This document shows, piece by piece, positions 19,218-20,562 of a DNA stretch of 20,562 bases. How positions within the stretch are numbered: the first letter of the stretch is position 1; every line of letters begins with the position of its first letter. Below the pieces are notes generated by a model. The model searched no databases. It saw nothing but the letters and a program-made list of their open reading frames with translations, and was not told the origin of the DNA. The stretch covers positions 1 to 20,562 of the IMG/VR virus record IMGVR_UViG_3300020140_000008. One strand, 5' to 3'. Source of the DNA: a virus. The translations under genes and the position numbers were made by a program.

Positions 19218-19449
19218 AATCTATCAATGGCTAAACAAAGAAAAATCTCGTTATTACGTGATAGACGTGCAGAAAGATGCAGACGATGGAATAGCGCTAA
19301 AACACTCCTGGGGTGGCTGTCATTCTAACCGAGGGGGAAAGAAAAGCTTGCTTGTTCAGTCTGATGAAGAAATAGAGAAGTATATAGGTCAGATGATGAA
19401 GCGGCGAAAAAGTCGTGGATATGAACTTGTTTCGCCAGCCCAGATGTAA
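19210..19449 (+). CDS. Hypothetical basic protein at operon end
   Basis: 79 residues. The N-terminus is MTEIYQWLNKEKSRYYVID, followed by a GGCHSNRGGKK loop and a basic helix (MKRRKSRG). ATG 19210 has AGGTG 3 bases upstream and overlaps the mini-gene stop; GTG 19204 is less likely. Its acidic neighbour and its own basic charge make a toxin-antitoxin or inhibitor pair conceivable, but nothing proves that. It converges on the tail-fibre gene, leaving a 3-base gap. Confidence 0.6.
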   Translation: MTEIYQWLNKEKSRYYVIDVQKDADDGIALKHSWGGCHSNRGGKKSLLVQSDEEIEKYIGQMMKRRKSRGYELVSPAQM

Positions 19450-19452
19450 GTT

Positions 19453-20184
19453 TTAAACAAAATATGAAAACGTCAATGCAATAGATCGTGTTGCATTGTT
19501 TTGATCATCACCAGTCAGTGCAGTATACGCGGTAACACTTGACCAGTAAAATATTGACGTAACTGAAGAGCTAGCAGTAACTACTGTAAAAAGCTGATAT
19601 CTGGTAGCATTATTTAAGCCCGCACCATTAATCCCCATACTTGCACCACTATTTCCTGTGGATGAAGACGATGCAATGGGCAGAGAAAGCGTAAATGCTC
19701 CTGTTCCTGCACCTTCAGCCCCACCATCTCCTGTAAGATATACAGAGCAATGTACAATATTACCTATGCGGGTATATACACCAACATTTGTCGTATATAC
19801 AGGAACTGTATTACCAGCACCACCCACTAATGTCACAGTGGGAACCCATGTGCCTTGAACATAATTAGCAAGAGCGGTTCCTCCAAAGTTAATGCTAGTG
19901 GCTGCGGCAACTCCTAGTATAGGCGTGACAAGTGTTGGTGACGTAGAAAGAACTGCTGCTACAGTTCCTGTTGAGAGCGCCACACCCGTACCACCTTGTA
20001 ATACAGTTAATGGAGTCGTCAATCCAGATAATGAGGTGATATTGCTATTAGCGCCTGATGTTGCAAAAAGGCTGCTTAGCTGTGTTCCGCTTTCTTGGTA
20101 TGTGATCCCACCCTGCACAATTGGAAATATATCCGTAAGTGCAGGAACTGCAACTATAGGTAAATTTGAGATTGAAACGCCCAT
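19453..20184 (-). CDS. Tail fibre / receptor-binding structural protein
   Basis: 243 residues with the composition of trimeric phage fibres: few charges, many S, T, G, A and V. The N-terminus (ISNLPIVAVPALTDIFPIVQ) and the SGLTTPLTVLQGGTGVALS stretch recur in phage appendage proteins. The C-terminal domain, from YVQGTWVPTVT with GVYTRIGNIVHCSVYL to the end, resembles the GTWTPT / YTRIG domain found at fibre tips. AAGGA lies 7 bases before ATG 20184. It is the last gene of the minus-strand block and is probably the distal end of the late operon. Confidence 0.82.
   Translation of the reverse strand: MGVSISNLPIVAVPALTDIFPIVQGGITYQESGTQLSSLFATSGANSNITSLSGLTTPLTVLQGGTGVALSTGTVAAVLSTSPTLVTPILGVAAATSINFGGTALANYVQGTWVPTVTLVGGAGNTVPVYTTNVGVYTRIGNIVHCSVYLTGDGGAEGAGTGAFTLSLPIASSSSTGNSGASMGINGAGLNNATRYQLFTVVTASSSVTSIFYWSSVTAYTALTGDDQNNATRSIALTFSYFV
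19474..19502 (+). terminator. Plus-strand terminator inside the tail-fibre 3' end
   Basis: CAATGCAA (19474-19481) and TTGCATTG (19491-19498) form a perfect 8-bp stem with a 9-base loop, followed on the plus strand by TTTT. This has the right geometry to terminate plus-strand transcripts of the operon ending at 19449. It lies inside the coding sequence of the convergent tail-fibre gene, so the same bases also encode its final residues. Confidence 0.55.
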
Positions 20185-20197
20185 TTATAATTCCTTT

Positions 20198-20562
20198 TTA
20201 TATGTATTCAGTGATTATTACAAAACCACCCGCGCCAGCTCCCCCCGCAGAAGTTCCGCCGGCTAAAGCACTTAATCCTCCACTACCCCCAGATCCATAA
20301 CCAGTACCAGCATTACCTGTACCTTGAACTACTTTAGTATTTCCTCCAGCGCCCACTATAGTTGAAGCTCCAGCTCCGCCATTAACTGTTATGGTAATAA
20401 TAGTCGATGTTATAGCTGGCATACCATAAGATCCTGGAGCTACAATATCTCCGGTTCCTGCTACTCCTCCAGCTCCACCAACTGAAGATGTCCCCCCTGT
20501 ACCACCATTGGCAACACATATAGTCGTAACAGATGTAGCAGTTCCATTGCTTCCAGGATTTG
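20198..20562 (-). CDS. Gly-rich tail-fibre protein (N-terminus beyond window)
   Basis: The frame is open through the right edge, so only the C-terminal 120 or so residues are seen; an internal ATG at 20422 is not the true start. The sequence is dominated by G, A, S and T in GGAG, GSGGSGG and GAGGNT type runs and ends GAGGFVIITEYI. The closing GG-F-V-I-x-E-Y is a hallmark of Gly-rich phage fibre C-termini. Such regions form exposed polyglycine-type tips that contact the receptor. It lies 13 bases upstream of the next fibre gene in the same operon. Confidence 0.78.
   Translation of the reverse strand, partial: NPGSNGTATSVTTICVANGGTGGTSSVGGAGGVAGTGDIVAPGSYGMPAITSTIITITVNGGAGASTIVGAGGNTKVVQGTGNAGTGYGSGGSGGLSALAGGTSAGGAGAGGFVIITEYI

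Noticed and set aside
19658-20266. Plus-strand open frames opposite the tail-fibre genes
   Set aside because: Low-complexity Pro/Ala/Val-rich frames produced by reading the fibre repeats in antisense.
20198-20562. CRISPR-like or tandem DNA repeats
   Set aside because: The repetition is from Gly-rich codons of a fibre protein; no regular repeat-spacer structure.

Overview
The window looks like part of a tailed double-stranded DNA phage (or prophage) of a Gram-negative, probably gammaproteobacterial, host. It carries a P22-type portal protein, large and small terminase subunits, a lambda O/P-like replication pair, a Sak4-type annealase ATPase with a DUF669-type ssDNA-binding protein, an M15 endolysin with a holin candidate, and tail-fibre genes. 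The DNA is AT-rich and tightly packed, with many ATGA, TAATG and TGATG stop/start overlaps. The host genus cannot be read from the sequence, and no integrase or CI-like repressor is visible, so lifestyle is undetermined.

Layout. (1) 1-8599, minus strand: the late packaging and lysis operon. In transcription order it runs M15 endolysin, holin candidate, small terminase, a set of very small genes, endonuclease VII, a DUF6582-like small basic protein, a zinc ribbon, a DUF551 protein, large terminase, a free-standing DnaB N-terminal-like domain, small zinc-binding and unknown proteins, a Tad2/DUF2829-like protein, and the portal, which runs off the left edge. (2) 8600-8781: control region with a good plus-strand promoter. 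(3) 8782-9518, plus: three small unknown early genes, two of them with near-identical leaders. (4) 9529-12196, minus: replication operon (unknown gene, O-like initiator, P-like helicase loader, unknown genes, VRR-NUC nuclease). The O-like gene contains iterons, an AT-rich tract and a palindrome in the same order as the lambda origin. (5) 12197-12331: divergent control region. (6) 12332-19449, plus: long early/accessory operon with an RHH regulator, Sak4 ATPase, SSB, two paralogous two-TM mini-proteins, a tandem Tad2-like protein, an unusual tRNA, a secreted protein, and a run of small overlapping unknown genes. (7) 19453-20562, minus: two tail-fibre-type genes converging on region 6. If the genome is circularly permuted, these are the distal end of the same late operon that begins at 8599.

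How it fits together: the O-like protein would bind the internal origin and the P-like protein would recruit the host helicase. Sak4, SSB, VRR-NUC and endonuclease VII supply recombination and junction resolution. TerS, TerL and portal package DNA. Holin and endolysin lyse the cell. The most notable biology is three Tad2/DUF2829-like domains in two transcription units, two of them fused in tandem, which suggests investment against NAD-derived cyclic-nucleotide immunity (Thoeris, possibly CBASS). The poorly characterised genes from 14816 to 19449 look like an accessory or anti-defence island.
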